From Oerskovia rustica (lineage in GTDB: Bacteria > Actinomycetota > Actinomycetes > Actinomycetales > Cellulomonadaceae): a DNA stretch of 57,675 bases. The stretch is taken from positions 63,260 to 120,934 of the forward strand of contig NZ_JACSQQ010000013.1 of NCBI RefSeq assembly GCF_014836555.1. Direction: 5' to 3'. The translations under genes were made by a program, and so were the position numbers. The notes under the pieces are model-generated. The model was given only the letters and a program-made list of their open reading frames with translations, had not been told where the DNA came from and made no database searches. Of this stretch, positions 23,528 to 33,805 are shown in pieces (positions within the stretch are counted from its first letter, which is position 1; each line of letters starts with the position of its first letter).

Positions 23528-25690
23528 TCACGCCTCGCGGCCGCGGCTGCGCCACAGGAGCCACACGAAGTAGGGCGCGCCGATGAGCGCGGTCGTCAGG
23601 CCCGCCGGGATCTGGGCGGGCGCGATGACCGTCCGTCCCACGGTGTCGGCGACGCTCACCAGGACGGCCCCGAGCAGCATCGCGACCGGGATCACCCGGC
23701 CGTTGCGCGAACCGACGAGGGCGCGGGCCGCGTGCGGGGCGACGAGCCCCACGAAGCCCACGACCCCGACCGCGCACACCGCCGCAGCCGTCAGGCACGC
23801 GCTGGCCCCCAGGAGCAGCAGGCGCGTGCAGTCCAGGCGCAGGCCCAGGACACGCGGGGTGTCCTCGTCGAGCGCCAGGACGTCCATCTCGCGCCGGTGG
23901 AGCACCGCGACGGGCACGACCACGAGCAGCGCGAGGACGACGGGGACCAGGTGGTCGAAGGTCCGCCCGTACGTCGACCCGGACAGCCAGGTGAGCGCGA
24001 CGTTGAGGTTCCAGGGCGCGACGACCACGATCACGAGCGTCGTCAGGGCCGTGGCGCCCGTGCTCATGCCGATGCCGATGAGCACGAGCCGGTCCGAGCT
24101 CAGGCCGCCCCGGTACGCGAGGCGGTACACGATCGCGAACGTGCCGAGCGCACCGACGACGGCGGCGAGGGACATGCCCATGATGCCGACGCCAGGAACC
24201 AGCAGCACGACCCCGACGGCGCCCAGCCCCGCGCCCGCCGTCACACCGAGCAGGCCGGGCTCGGCCAGCGGGTTGCGGCACACGGCCTGCACGACCGTCC
24301 CGGCCAGGCCCAGCGCAGCCCCCGCGAGGATCGCGGCGAGCACGCGCGGGACGCGCTGGTCGAGCACGAAGCTCACCTGCTTGCCCGCCCGGTCGGCGGC
24401 CCAGTTGAGGACGTCGCCCGTGAGCAGCAGCCTGTCGCCCAGCAGGAGCGCGGCGACCGTGGCCGCGACGAGGAGCGCGACGAGGACGGTCACCACGACC
24501 AGGGCACGGCGGGCACCGCGCGGCCGGACGTGCGCGGCGCGGGTCCCCGCGGCTGGACCGGAGTCCTTGAGCCGGCGCGCGAGCCACACGAGCACCACGG
24601 CCCCGAACACCGTCGTGATGACGCCCGTCGGGACGGCCACGCCGTACGTGCCGGGCAGGACGAGGCGCAGCAGGACGTCGGCGCCGAGGACCACGATCAC
24701 GCCCGCGATCCCCGCCAGCGGGATGAGCACGCGATGACGGTTGAGCCCGGGGACCTTGCGGGCCACGAGGCGCACGACCACGGGGGCGCACAGGCCGACG
24801 AAGCCGACCGGGCCCGCGACCGTGACGGCCGTGGCCGAGAGCAGCACCGCGAGCAGGATGGTCACGACGCGCGTCGCGCGCACGTCGATCCCGAGGACCG
24901 TCGCGGTGTCGTCGCCGAGCGCCAGGAGGTCCAGGCGGTGGGCCACGAGGATCAGGCCACCGAGGCCGACGACCACGAGCGGGGCCGCGAGCGCGACCTG
25001 CGACGTGCCGGACTGGACGATCGAGCCGCTCCCCCACGCGAACAGCCCCATGGTCTCCTGCTGGAACAGCACGAGCAGCACGGTCGTCAGGGAGTGCAGC
25101 GCGAGCGTGATCGCCGAGCCCGCGAGGATGAGCCGGGTCGGCCCGGCTGCGCCGCCACGGGCCAGGACGAGCACGAGACCCGAGGCCGCGAGCCCACCGA
25201 CGAGCGCGAGCGTCCCGGAGAGGTAGAACGGCAGGGTCACGCCGATCACGGCCGCGCCCACGACCGCGACGTAGGCGCCCGCGTTGACCGCGAGCGTGTC
25301 GGGCGAGGCGAGCGGGTTGCGCGCCACGGACTGCAGCGCGGCACCCGCCGCGCCGAGCGAGACACCCACGAGGAGGCCTGCGAGCAGACGCGGGACGCGC
25401 GAGGCGACCAGGACGGCCGCGGCGGTCCGGTCGGCGTCGGCGTCGCCGCCGGTCACGAGGCGCAGCAGGTCGCCGAGCCCGACGTCGGCCGTCCCCTGCG
25501 TGAGGTGGACGGCGGCCAGCACCAGGACGGCGAGGACCCCGACGACGAACGCCGAGGCGACCGTCAGACGGAACCGGAGGCGCGAGCGCCCCGGGGGGAC
25601 GGCCGGGACCGGCGGGGCGAGGAGTCCGGTGGTGTCGTCCGGGACCTCGTGCCGGGCCGTCGAGAGTCCTCCCGGGGCGCTCGTGCTCAC
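23528..25690 (-). CDS. ferric-siderophore ABC permease, two FecCD domains fused
   Basis: A 720-residue inner-membrane permease consisting of two complete FecCD/BtuC-like units in one chain, instead of the usual separate FecC and FecD subunits. Unit one spans about 40-370 and unit two about 385-720. Each has the PRLLAGLLVG or PRVLAAILAG motif, RNPLA (ARNPLASPDTLAVNAGA; CRNPLAEPGLLGVTAGA), and the cytoplasmic coupling helix before GFVGLCAPVVVR or GFVGLVAPHAAR. Roughly 20 membrane helices are expected. The GTG at 25690 overlaps the stop of the binding-protein gene as GTGA. It works with the upstream lipoprotein and ATPase. Confidence 0.93.
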   Translation of the reverse strand: MSTSAPGGLSTARHEVPDDTTGLLAPPVPAVPPGRSRLRFRLTVASAFVVGVLAVLVLAAVHLTQGTADVGLGDLLRLVTGGDADADRTAAAVLVASRVPRLLAGLLVGVSLGAAGAALQSVARNPLASPDTLAVNAGAYVAVVGAAVIGVTLPFYLSGTLALVGGLAASGLVLVLARGGAAGPTRLILAGSAITLALHSLTTVLLVLFQQETMGLFAWGSGSIVQSGTSQVALAAPLVVVGLGGLILVAHRLDLLALGDDTATVLGIDVRATRVVTILLAVLLSATAVTVAGPVGFVGLCAPVVVRLVARKVPGLNRHRVLIPLAGIAGVIVVLGADVLLRLVLPGTYGVAVPTGVITTVFGAVVLVWLARRLKDSGPAAGTRAAHVRPRGARRALVVVTVLVALLVAATVAALLLGDRLLLTGDVLNWAADRAGKQVSFVLDQRVPRVLAAILAGAALGLAGTVVQAVCRNPLAEPGLLGVTAGAGLGAVGVVLLVPGVGIMGMSLAAVVGALGTFAIVYRLAYRGGLSSDRLVLIGIGMSTGATALTTLVIVVVAPWNLNVALTWLSGSTYGRTFDHLVPVVLALLVVVPVAVLHRREMDVLALDEDTPRVLGLRLDCTRLLLLGASACLTAAAVCAVGVVGFVGLVAPHAARALVGSRNGRVIPVAMLLGAVLVSVADTVGRTVIAPAQIPAGLTTALIGAPYFVWLLWRSRGREA

Positions 25691-26676
25691 TGGGTCAGGG
25701 CCGCGACGAGCGCGTCGACGTACGCGTTCGCGGACGCGGGCCCGCCGAACATCCAGATGCCGTCGGGGATGCGGTGCACGTCACCGGCCACGACGAACGG
25801 GAGCTGCTCCCAGATCGCGTTGCCGGCCAGGCCCTCGGCGAACGGGTCTGCCTCGGAGTCGCTCGCGGCGTAGACGAACTGGACGTCGCTCAGCGCGGTC
25901 AGGCCCTCGACGTCGGTCTGCGCGAGCCCGTAGTCGGGGTCGCCCTCGCCGGTCCACGCGTTCGCCAGGCCCAGCTCGGCGCCGATCGCGCCGAAGAACG
26001 AGCCGGGCGTGTACATGCGCACCGAGACGGTGCCGTTGTTGACCCAGCCGTCGGCCATGACGAACGAGGCGCCCGCGACGCCGGCCTCCTCGAGGGCCTT
26101 CTTGCCCTCGACGACCTTGGCGTCGAAGCCCTCGAGCAGCTCGGTGCCCTTGTCCTCGGTGCCCGTGGCGGTCGCGAGGGTCTCGACGGTCTGGCGCATG
26201 TACCCGATCGGGTCGGTGCCGTCGGAGCCGCGCAGGGTCACGACGGGCGCGATGTCCGCGAGCTGGTCGATCACGTTGTCGGGCGTGTCCGTGGTGACGG
26301 CGATGAGCTGGGGCTCGAGCGCGGAGATGGCGTCGAGGCTGGGCTCTCCGCGCATCCCGACGTCGGGCGTCGACGCGTCGAGCGCTACCGAGGTGTCCCA
26401 CGTGTTGTAGCCCTCGACGTCGGCCTGGCCCACGACGTCCACACCGAGCGCCAGCAGGTTCTCGGTCAGGCCCCACTCGAGCGAGACGACCTCGGTCGCG
26501 GGGGCGTCGAGCGTCTGCTCTCCGCGCTCGTCGGTGAAGGTGACGGGGCCCGCGTCGGAGGCGGGGGCCTTCGACGCGCTGCCGGCGTCGGCCTCCTCCG
26601 TGGTGCCGCACGCGGTGAGGGTGAGCGCTGTCACGAGCAGGACGGCGGGCAGGCCGGTCCGGAAGGTCGTTCGCAT
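25687..26676 (-). CDS. iron-siderophore ABC transporter substrate-binding lipoprotein
   Basis: A 329-residue extracellular lipoprotein of the periplasmic-binding-protein type used by FhuD/FepB transporters. The signal peptide ends in lipobox LTAC with C23 lipidated, followed by a Ser/Ala-rich tether. The ligand domain begins VTFTDERGEQTLDAPATEVVSL and includes GVDVVGQADV, LEPQLIAVTTDTPDNVIDQL, GSFFGAIGAELGLAN and the C-terminal PDGIWMFGGPASANAYVDAL. The ATG start is at 26676. It lies 102 bases after the ATPase and overlaps the permease start. It is iron-regulated through the ATPase promoter. Confidence 0.92.
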   Translation of the reverse strand: MRTTFRTGLPAVLLVTALTLTACGTTEEADAGSASKAPASDAGPVTFTDERGEQTLDAPATEVVSLEWGLTENLLALGVDVVGQADVEGYNTWDTSVALDASTPDVGMRGEPSLDAISALEPQLIAVTTDTPDNVIDQLADIAPVVTLRGSDGTDPIGYMRQTVETLATATGTEDKGTELLEGFDAKVVEGKKALEEAGVAGASFVMADGWVNNGTVSVRMYTPGSFFGAIGAELGLANAWTGEGDPDYGLAQTDVEGLTALSDVQFVYAASDSEADPFAEGLAGNAIWEQLPFVVAGDVHRIPDGIWMFGGPASANAYVDALVAALTQ

Positions 26677-26778
26677 GGGGGTCCTGTGTCCTTGAGGGTG
26701 CTGCCCGCGCCGGGTGGGCGGGGCTCGGTGGGCTGCCGCGCCGGGGTGCGCGGCAGCACGGTGGGGAGGATCGCGGCG

Positions 26779-27645
26779 TCAGGGGACGGCGACGAGCCTG
26801 CGGGTCGTGTGCCGCCCGACAGGTGCGGTCTGCACCGTGCCGGTCAGCGGGTCGTGCGTGACCTCGATCCGGATGCCGTAGGTCTCGCTGAGCGCGTCGG
26901 CGGTCAGGACGTCGGCGGCCTCGCCCGCGGCACGGACGACGCCGCGCTGGAGCAGGACCACGTGGTCCGCGACCGCGGCCGCCTGGTTGAGGTCGTGCAG
27001 CACGACGCCCACGGCCACGCCGTGGTCGTCGGCGAGGTCGCGCATGAGGTCGAGGATCTCGACCTGGTAGCGCAGGTCCAGGTAGGTCGTGGGCTCGTCG
27101 AGCAGCAGCACGCCCGTGTCCTGCGCGAGGCAGGTCGCGAGCCACACGCGCTGGAGCTCGCCGCCGGACAGCTCGTCGACGCCGCGGCCGGCCATCGCCG
27201 CGACACCGGTGACGTCCATGGCCCAGGTGATGGCGCGTGCGCCGTCGGGGTCCGTGGAGCGGAAGCGCGCCCGGTGCGGGTGGCGCCCGTACCCGACGAC
27301 GTCGCGCACGCTCACGCCGTTGGGCGTGGGCCGGCTCTGCGAGAGCAGGGTGACGCGCCGCGCGAAGTCCTTGGGGTGCAGCGCGAGCGCGTCGGGGACG
27401 TCGGGCAGGCTCACGGTCCCCTGGACGGGCTTGTGGAGCCGGGCGAGCGAGCGCAGGAGCGTCGACTTGCCGCTCCCGTTGGGGCCGATGAGCGCGGTGA
27501 CCTGTCCGGGGAGCAGGCGCAGGGAGGCGTCGTGCACGACGGCGGTCCCGTCGTACCCGAGGCTCAGCCCGGTCCCGGCGAGGGCCGGGCGGGAGGAGTC
27601 CTGGGCGGTGGGAGCGTCGTCGTCGCCGGATAAGGTGTGGCTCAC
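26779..27645 (-). CDS. iron-siderophore ABC transporter ATP-binding protein
   Basis: A 288-residue ATPase of the FepC/FecE type powering siderophore import. Walker A is GPNGSGKST, the Q-loop region contains LLSQSRPTPNGVSV, the signature is LSGGE with RVWLATCLAQ, Walker B is VLLLDEPTTYLD and the H-loop is VVLHDLNQAA. The GTG at 27645 was chosen because it is seven bases after the -10, the same layout as the reductase gene. It is the first gene of ATPase, binding protein, fused permease, under a DtxR-type box. Confidence 0.93.
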   Translation of the reverse strand: MSHTLSGDDDAPTAQDSSRPALAGTGLSLGYDGTAVVHDASLRLLPGQVTALIGPNGSGKSTLLRSLARLHKPVQGTVSLPDVPDALALHPKDFARRVTLLSQSRPTPNGVSVRDVVGYGRHPHRARFRSTDPDGARAITWAMDVTGVAAMAGRGVDELSGGELQRVWLATCLAQDTGVLLLDEPTTYLDLRYQVEILDLMRDLADDHGVAVGVVLHDLNQAAAVADHVVLLQRGVVRAAGEAADVLTADALSETYGIRIEVTHDPLTGTVQTAPVGRHTTRRLVAVP

Positions 27646-27681
27646 AGAGGTGAGCCTAACCAAACATCCCTACCGGGTGAA
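27646..27681 (-). promoter_or_regulatory. DtxR/IdeR-type iron box and promoter of the ABC importer operon
   Basis: On the minus strand TTTGGTTAGGCTCACCTCT (27664-27646) is the iron box, almost identical to the one at 23452-23470. -10 TAGGCT is at 27653-27658; -35 TTCACC at 27676-27681, 17-base spacer. GTG follows the -10 by seven bases. Conservation of the -35, the spacing and the distance to GTG in both promoters supports leaderless, DtxR-controlled starts. Confidence 0.82.
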
Positions 27682-27745
27682 AGCCCAGGACCCGCAGCAG
27701 GACCGACGATGTGGTCGGGATCACGTCTCCGACCGGGAACGAGGC

Positions 27746-28615
27746 TCAGCGCACGATCGTCACGGGGCAGTGCGCCTCACGCACGAGCGAGTGGCTCACC
27801 GAACCCAGGACGAGCGCCGCGAAACCGCCCCGCCCGCGCGACCCGACCACGAGCCGCTCGGCCCCCTCCGAGGCCCTGACCAGCGCGGGAGCCGGCTGCG
27901 CCTCCACGGTCGAGCCCTCGACCTCCAGGTCCGGGTACTCCTCGTGCACCTGCGCGAGCGCGGCCGCGAGCAGTCGCTCGGCCCCGTTCTCGGCACGCTC
28001 GCGCGGGAACTCCGCGGCCATGTAGCTCTCGAGGTGCGCCGAGGCGCGCGTCCACCACGCGACCACGACCCGCAGCGACGCACCGCGCGAGGCCGCGACC
28101 TCGGCCGCGTGGCTGAGCGCGCCGGTCGCGTGCGTCGAGCCGTCGACCCCCACGACCACAGGCAGGTTCACGTCGCGCAGCGCCTCGACGTCGCCGTGGA
28201 CCACGACGACCGGGCAGTGCGCGTGCGCGGCGACCGCGAGCGCCACCGACCCGCCGAGCTCGCCGCGGACCCGCCCGTGGTCCCCCGACCCGACGACCAC
28301 CATCGCGGCGTCGAGCGACGTGCCGACGAGCGTCGCGGCCGGGGTCGTGTACTCCACGGTCACCTCGACCTCGACGTCGGGCTCGACCTCGAGGGCCTGG
28401 ACCCGGCCGCGGTCGGCGAGCGCCCGCGCTCCGGCCTGCGCGTTCTCGCCGCCACCGGGCAGCGAGGGTTCGAGGTGGGTGTCGTGCGCGTCGCGGGCGA
28501 AGACGACCTCCAGACGAGCGCCACGCCGTCGGGCCTCGCGCGCGGCCCAGCGCACGGCGGAGGTCGCGGAGGGCGACCCGTCGTAGCCGACGACGACCGG
28601 TCCGACGGTGGACAT
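27746..28615 (-). CDS. universal stress protein, tandem UspA domains
   Basis: A 289-residue protein with two UspA folds. Domain one (about 5-140) begins VVVGYDGSPSATSAVRWA and ends with an ATP-loop variant VVVGSGDHGRVRGELGGSVALAV. Domain two (about 148-289) begins PVVVGVDGSTHATGAL and ends VVGSRGRGGFAALVLGSVSHSLV, the classical G-x2-G-x9-G-S nucleotide motif. Such double-domain proteins in actinomycetes respond to hypoxia or stress and bind ATP. The ATG at 28615 is ten bases from the end of the upstream permease gene, so co-transcription is possible. Confidence 0.92.
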   Translation of the reverse strand: MSTVGPVVVGYDGSPSATSAVRWAAREARRRGARLEVVFARDAHDTHLEPSLPGGGENAQAGARALADRGRVQALEVEPDVEVEVTVEYTTPAATLVGTSLDAAMVVVGSGDHGRVRGELGGSVALAVAAHAHCPVVVVHGDVEALRDVNLPVVVGVDGSTHATGALSHAAEVAASRGASLRVVVAWWTRASAHLESYMAAEFPRERAENGAERLLAAALAQVHEEYPDLEVEGSTVEAQPAPALVRASEGAERLVVGSRGRGGFAALVLGSVSHSLVREAHCPVTIVR

Positions 28616-28625
28616 ACGTCCATGG

Positions 28626-31324
28626 TCACCCCGTGGGCGGTCCGGCGCGAGGGCAGGGCCACGCCGGGCGCGTGGTCCGGCCGCGCACCATGGCGTCTCG
28701 CGGCCGGGCCACGCCCGCCCGCCCCTCCCGCCGCCCGCTGCTCTCGACCGGTCGGCCTCGCAGGGCGGCACGGGTCGGCAGGAGCATCGAGAGGTACCCG
28801 ACGGCGCCCGCGCCCGCGACCGTCGCGAGGTAGGCGACCGGGGAGAGCGCGGGCACCGCCCGCTGCCCCTCGCTCAGCCCGAGGCTCACGCCGGTCAACG
28901 GCGGCAGCAGGATCACCGTCGCGACGACCACGGCGATGCCGACCACGACGCCCGCCTCGACCCGCATCATCCGCAGTACCTGACGGTCCCGCGTCCCGAC
29001 CAGGCGCAGCAGCGCGAGCTCGCGCCGCCGGTCGACCGTCGACATGACCAGGGCGTTCGCCACGTTCAGCGCGACGTACCCGAACAGCACCACGAGCAGG
29101 ATCATCGAGGTCCACGTGTTCGCCTCGAGCGCCGCCTTCTCGGCGGCGACCAGGGATGCCCGGTCGGCGAGCACGACGCCCGGGTACGGGGTCGTCGTCC
29201 GGCCGAGGTCCTCCGCGAGCGCCTCGACGTCGGTCTCCTCCTGGGCCACCACGAGCAGCGAGCCGTCCAGCCCGTCCGCCGATGCCGGCAGGACCAGGTC
29301 GCGCGGGAGCAGGGCGTCGCCGAAGCCCATGCCGCGCCCGTAGAGCGCGACGACGACGGCGTCGACCCGCGTGCCGTCCGCGAGGTAGAGCTCGACGGTG
29401 TCCCCGAGCCCGGCTCGCGCCTTGCTCGCTCCCGCGACGCTGAGGGCGACCGACTCGCCGTGCAGGTCGTCGGTCGAGCCCTCGCGCACGTCCAGGTCGA
29501 TCGCGGCGCCGAGGTCCGCCGGGTCGACGCCCTGGACGCTCAGGGCCTCCGCCGTGAGCGTGCCGTCCGGCTCGGCGAAGCGCACGAGGGCCTGGCTCCG
29601 CACGGTCGGGGTCACCGAGGCGACGCCCGGGACTCCCGCGACCTGCCCCGCGAGGTCGGGCGAGAGACCCGTGCCGCTGCTCGCGAGCACGAGGTCGGCG
29701 CGCAGCCCGTCGGCCACCTGACGCTCGGTCTCGGCCACCTGCGCGGCCCCGAGCGAGACCTGCACGACCGTCACGGTGATCGCGAGCACGAGCGGCACGA
29801 CAGCCCCCGCGAGCCGTCGCGAGCTCGCACGGGTGCTGCGGCCCGCGAGGTAGGTGCTCGCGTGCGGGCTGCGCCGCAGGAACGGCTCGACCAGCAGCAC
29901 GAGGGCGTGCACGATCCGCGGCCCCAGGAGCGCGACCGCGATCACGAGCACCACGCCGGAGAGCGCGGCCCCCGCGAGCGCGTCCTCGCCCGCGACGAAC
30001 GCGGGCAGCAGCGACAGGAACACCCCGCCGACGACCATGACCACGCCGATCACCGTGCGCGTGACGCCCAGCCGCGGGGTCTCGACCGCGGCCTCGCCCA
30101 GCGCCTCGACCGGCTTCACCGTGATGGCGCGTCGAGCGGACATCCGCCCCGCGATCCACGCGACTCCCACCGTGAGCAGCACCGCGATCACGACCGGCAA
30201 CGGCCCCACCGCGACCGGGTAGTCCGCCGAGACGACCCCCGCCCGGACGAACAGGCCGTGCAGCACGCCGACCGCGGGGATGCCCAGGAGCGCCCCGGGG
30301 ACCGCGGCCGTCGTGGACAGCACGAGCATCTCGGCGGAGATCATCCGGCGGACCTGGCGCGGGGTCGCACCGACCGCGCGGAGCAGCGCGAGCTCGCGGC
30401 GCCGCTGCTGCACCACGAGCCCCAGGGCGCTCGCGACGACGAACACGACGACGACGAGCATGATCCCGCCGAAGCTGCCGGCGATCGCGACCAGCGTGGT
30501 CGCCGAGCCCGAGGCGTCGGCGAACTCGACCGCTCCACGGGCGTCGCCCGTGCGCACGGTCAGCCCGGTCCGCTCGCGCACGTCCGCGGCGAGCGCCCGC
30601 ACGTCCGTCCCGTCGGCGGCCAGGATCCCGACGGCGTCGACCTCGCCTCGGGCGTCTGCCGCGCCGGGTCGACCGCTCGTGCCCGGGCCTGCTACCGCGA
30701 GGTCCGCGACCTGCTCGTCGGTGAAGAACACCACGCCCTGCCGCAGTGCCCCGGCTCCCTCGGGCGGTGAGACGGTCCCGGTCACCCGGTACTCCCCCGG
30801 CGTCGAGCCCACGGCCAGGGTGACGTCGTCGCCCACCCCCACGGCGAGCCGCGCGGCCAGTGCGCCGTCGAGCACGACCTGGCCCGGCGCCGTCGGGCCG
30901 TCGCCCTGTGCGAGGGCGAACGGACCGAGCGTCGCCGAGGACCACCCGTGGCCCACCGGCGGGCGCCCGTCGATCGCCCCGGCCAGGTCGCCCGACGGCC
31001 CGACGGCACCCAGTCGCACCTCGACGTCGCCGACCGCGCGCTCGACCCCGGGGATCGCCGCGAGCTCGTCGACCGCGGACACGGGCAGGCGGACGCGGCC
31101 ACCGAAGGGCTCGTCGTAGTCCACGTCGACCGCGAGCGACTGCTGCGCGGTCACGACCAGGTCGGCGCCCGCGTAACGCTCGGGGCCGATGCCCTGACGG
31201 ATGCCCGACTCCATGAGCAGCCCGCACGCCGCGACGAGCATCGCGCTCAGGAACAGCGCGACGAACGGGCCGACGAAGCTCTTGCGGCGCGCGCGCAGCG
31301 TGCTCAGCGCGAGACCCAGCACCC

Positions 31325-31328
<4 letters not shown>
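28626..31328 (-). CDS. FtsX/MacB-type ABC transporter permease, double-FtsX
   Basis: A 900-residue membrane protein of the MacB/LolC class with a 10-helix layout. An N-terminal helix (FVGPFVALFLSAMLVAACGLL) precedes a large extracytoplasmic domain. The first FtsX domain includes VVQQRRRELALLRAVGATPRQVRRMISAE; a second extracytoplasmic domain follows; and the second FtsX domain includes MSTVDRRRELALLRLVGTRDRQVLRMMRVE. The C-terminal 35 residues are disordered and basic. GTG at 31328 overlaps the ATPase stop as GTGA (another GTG is one codon upstream). It probably exports lipids, peptides or drugs with the adjacent ATPase; the substrate is unknown. Confidence 0.88.
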
Positions 31329-32091
<763 letters not shown>

Positions 32092-32212
32092 CGAAACCCC
32101 TGTCGTGGCGTGAGTCTCGAACGTAGCGAGCGGGGGACGAACCGGACCATCCGGGACGTCCCCCGAACGGGGTGGGGTTGTCCCCCGTGCCGGGCGGCCA
32201 GGTTCCCCGGTG
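32092..32212. other. gap after aspS with GC hairpin
   Basis: This region follows the aspS stop on the minus strand. CCCCG-TT-CGGGG (near 32168-32180) can form a short hairpin and GGGGGAC occurs twice. No T tract follows. It may end the aspS transcript before the ABC export genes. Confidence 0.4.
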
Positions 32213-33526
32213 CTAGGGCGCGAGGCGGTGCAGGTCGCGCGGGAAGAGCGTGACCTCGCGGACGTTCGGCGCGCCCGTCAGGCGCGCGGTCCACCGTTCG
32301 AGGCCGATCGCGAAGCCGCCGTGCGGCGGCATCCCGTGCTCGAACGCCTCGAGGTACGTCGCGTACGCGGCCGGGTCCTCGCCTCGGGCCGTGATCGCCG
32401 CGACGTAGTCCGCGTACCGGTGCAGGCGCTGACCGCCAGTGACGAGCTCGACGCCTCGGAAGAGCAGGTCGAAGCTGTTGCTCCACCGCGCGTCCCCCGG
32501 CTGCGGGTGCGTGTAGAAGGGACGCCTGGCCATCGGGTAGCCCTCGACCGCGAGGAGGTCGCTGCCGTGCTCGGCGAGCGCCCACCGCCCCAGCGCCCGC
32601 TCGTGCTCGGGGGCCAGGTCGGGCTCGTCCGCGGGAGCCCCGACGAGAGCCAGCGCCTCGGCGAAGTGGATCACGGGGATCTCGTCGGGCACGACCGGCA
32701 CCGCGAAGCCGTGGGCCGCGACCGCGGACCCGGCGTGCTCGTGGACCGCGGCGACCATGCCGGCCAGGACGTCACGCAGGACGGCCAGCACGTCGCGGTG
32801 GTCACGGACGAAACCGAGCTCGACGTCGAGCGAGACGTACTCGGCGAGGTGGCGCACGGTGTCGTGCGGCTCGGCCCGGAAGACCGGTCCCACCTCGTAC
32901 ACGCGCTCGAAGACCCCGACGAGCTGCTGCTTGAAGAACTGCGGGCTCTGCGCCAGGAAGGCGGGCCGGCCGAAGTAGTCGAGCGTGAACACGTCGGCAC
33001 CCGACTCGGTCGCCGACCCGACGATCTTGGGCGACTGCACCTCGGTGAAGCCCCGCGCGTCGAGGGCCTCACGGAACCCGCGCAGGGACGCGGCCGCCAC
33101 CTCCCAGCGTGCGCGCTGCGCGGGGTGCCGCCAGGCGACCGCGGCGTGGTCGAGCATCGTGGAGAGCCCCACGTCGAGCGAGGGGCGCCACAGCTCGACG
33201 GGCGGGGTCGAGGCCGGGTCCGTGAGGAGCACGACGGTCGGCGAGGTCACCTCGACCCCGCCCGGAGCCTGCGCGTTCGCCGTCGTCAGGCCCGTGACCT
33301 CGACCACGGTCTCCTCGGGCGGCACGACCTGCCCGTCGCCCGCCCGCACGACGACCTGGGCCAGGCCCGACCGGTCGCGCAGCACGAGGAAGGTGACGGT
33401 CGCGAGGGCGCGACGCCGGTGCACCCAGCCACGGAGCGTGACGGGCGTGCCGGGTGGGAGGGCGGGCAGGTCCGCGGCGAGGGTCCGGGGTGCGGTCGAG
33501 GCGGTGGGTGGGGTCGGCGGTCTCAT
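32213..33526 (-). CDS. aspS: archaeal-type aspartyl-tRNA synthetase (probably non-discriminating, AspS2)
   Basis: A 437-residue class IIb synthetase, much shorter than bacterial AspRS (about 590), lacking its GAD insertion. The OB-fold anticodon domain (about 15-110) precedes the catalytic core, with motif 2 at VYEVGPVFRAEPHDTVRHLAEY and motif 3 at GGFAIGLERW. H36 (in GWVHRRR) and P88 (in NAQAPGG) occupy the positions that, as I recall, distinguish non-discriminating archaeal-type AspRS (His/Pro) from discriminating ones (Trp/Lys). It would then also make Asp-tRNA-Asn for GatCAB. Probably acquired by transfer, and controlled by a T-box upstream. Confidence 0.88.
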   Translation of the reverse strand: MRPPTPPTASTAPRTLAADLPALPPGTPVTLRGWVHRRRALATVTFLVLRDRSGLAQVVVRAGDGQVVPPEETVVEVTGLTTANAQAPGGVEVTSPTVVLLTDPASTPPVELWRPSLDVGLSTMLDHAAVAWRHPAQRARWEVAAASLRGFREALDARGFTEVQSPKIVGSATESGADVFTLDYFGRPAFLAQSPQFFKQQLVGVFERVYEVGPVFRAEPHDTVRHLAEYVSLDVELGFVRDHRDVLAVLRDVLAGMVAAVHEHAGSAVAAHGFAVPVVPDEIPVIHFAEALALVGAPADEPDLAPEHERALGRWALAEHGSDLLAVEGYPMARRPFYTHPQPGDARWSNSFDLLFRGVELVTGGQRLHRYADYVAAITARGEDPAAYATYLEAFEHGMPPHGGFAIGLERWTARLTGAPNVREVTLFPRDLHRLAP

Positions 33527-33705
33527 GGTTCCTCCAGCAGGCGAAGGCCCTGGAGGAGCGGGCGGGGGCTAGGCCGCGGTGCCACCACTCCTTCGCCGGG
33601 AGGTCCCGGCCTCTCGTCGGTCCGCCGGACGCGCGGGGGCCGTGCGCCCGGCACGAGGTCCGGGCCGAGGGTCGTCACGCCTCACGTCCACCGGCTCCGA
33701 CGATA
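33527..33705 (-). promoter_or_regulatory. translational T-box riboswitch upstream of aspS
   Basis: Read on the minus strand. The T-box core GGAGTGGTGGCACCGCGG (33591-33574) matches the family's AGGGTGGNACCGCG, with TGGC available to pair with the tRNA 3' end. A short stem I (CGTGAGG around 33686-33680 with CCTCGTG around 33658-33652) encloses GACGAC, offering the Asp specifier GAC. Smaller hairpins follow (GTCC-GGC-GGAC; GCCGGG-ACCT-CCCGGC). The expression switch is TCCTCCAG (33557-33550) pairing over 8 bp with CTGGAGGA (33537-33530), which contains the aspS ribosome site. No U-rich terminator is present, so control is at translation, as in actinobacterial ileS T-boxes. Confidence 0.82.
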
Positions 33706-33805
33706 CCCACGCACGCCGCGGACGTCGCGGACATTTTCCGGGGCCTCTCGCCGAGTGCGTGGTTCGGCTGCGACTCGCCGGGCGTGTCGCGGCGCGATCA
33801 CCCGC

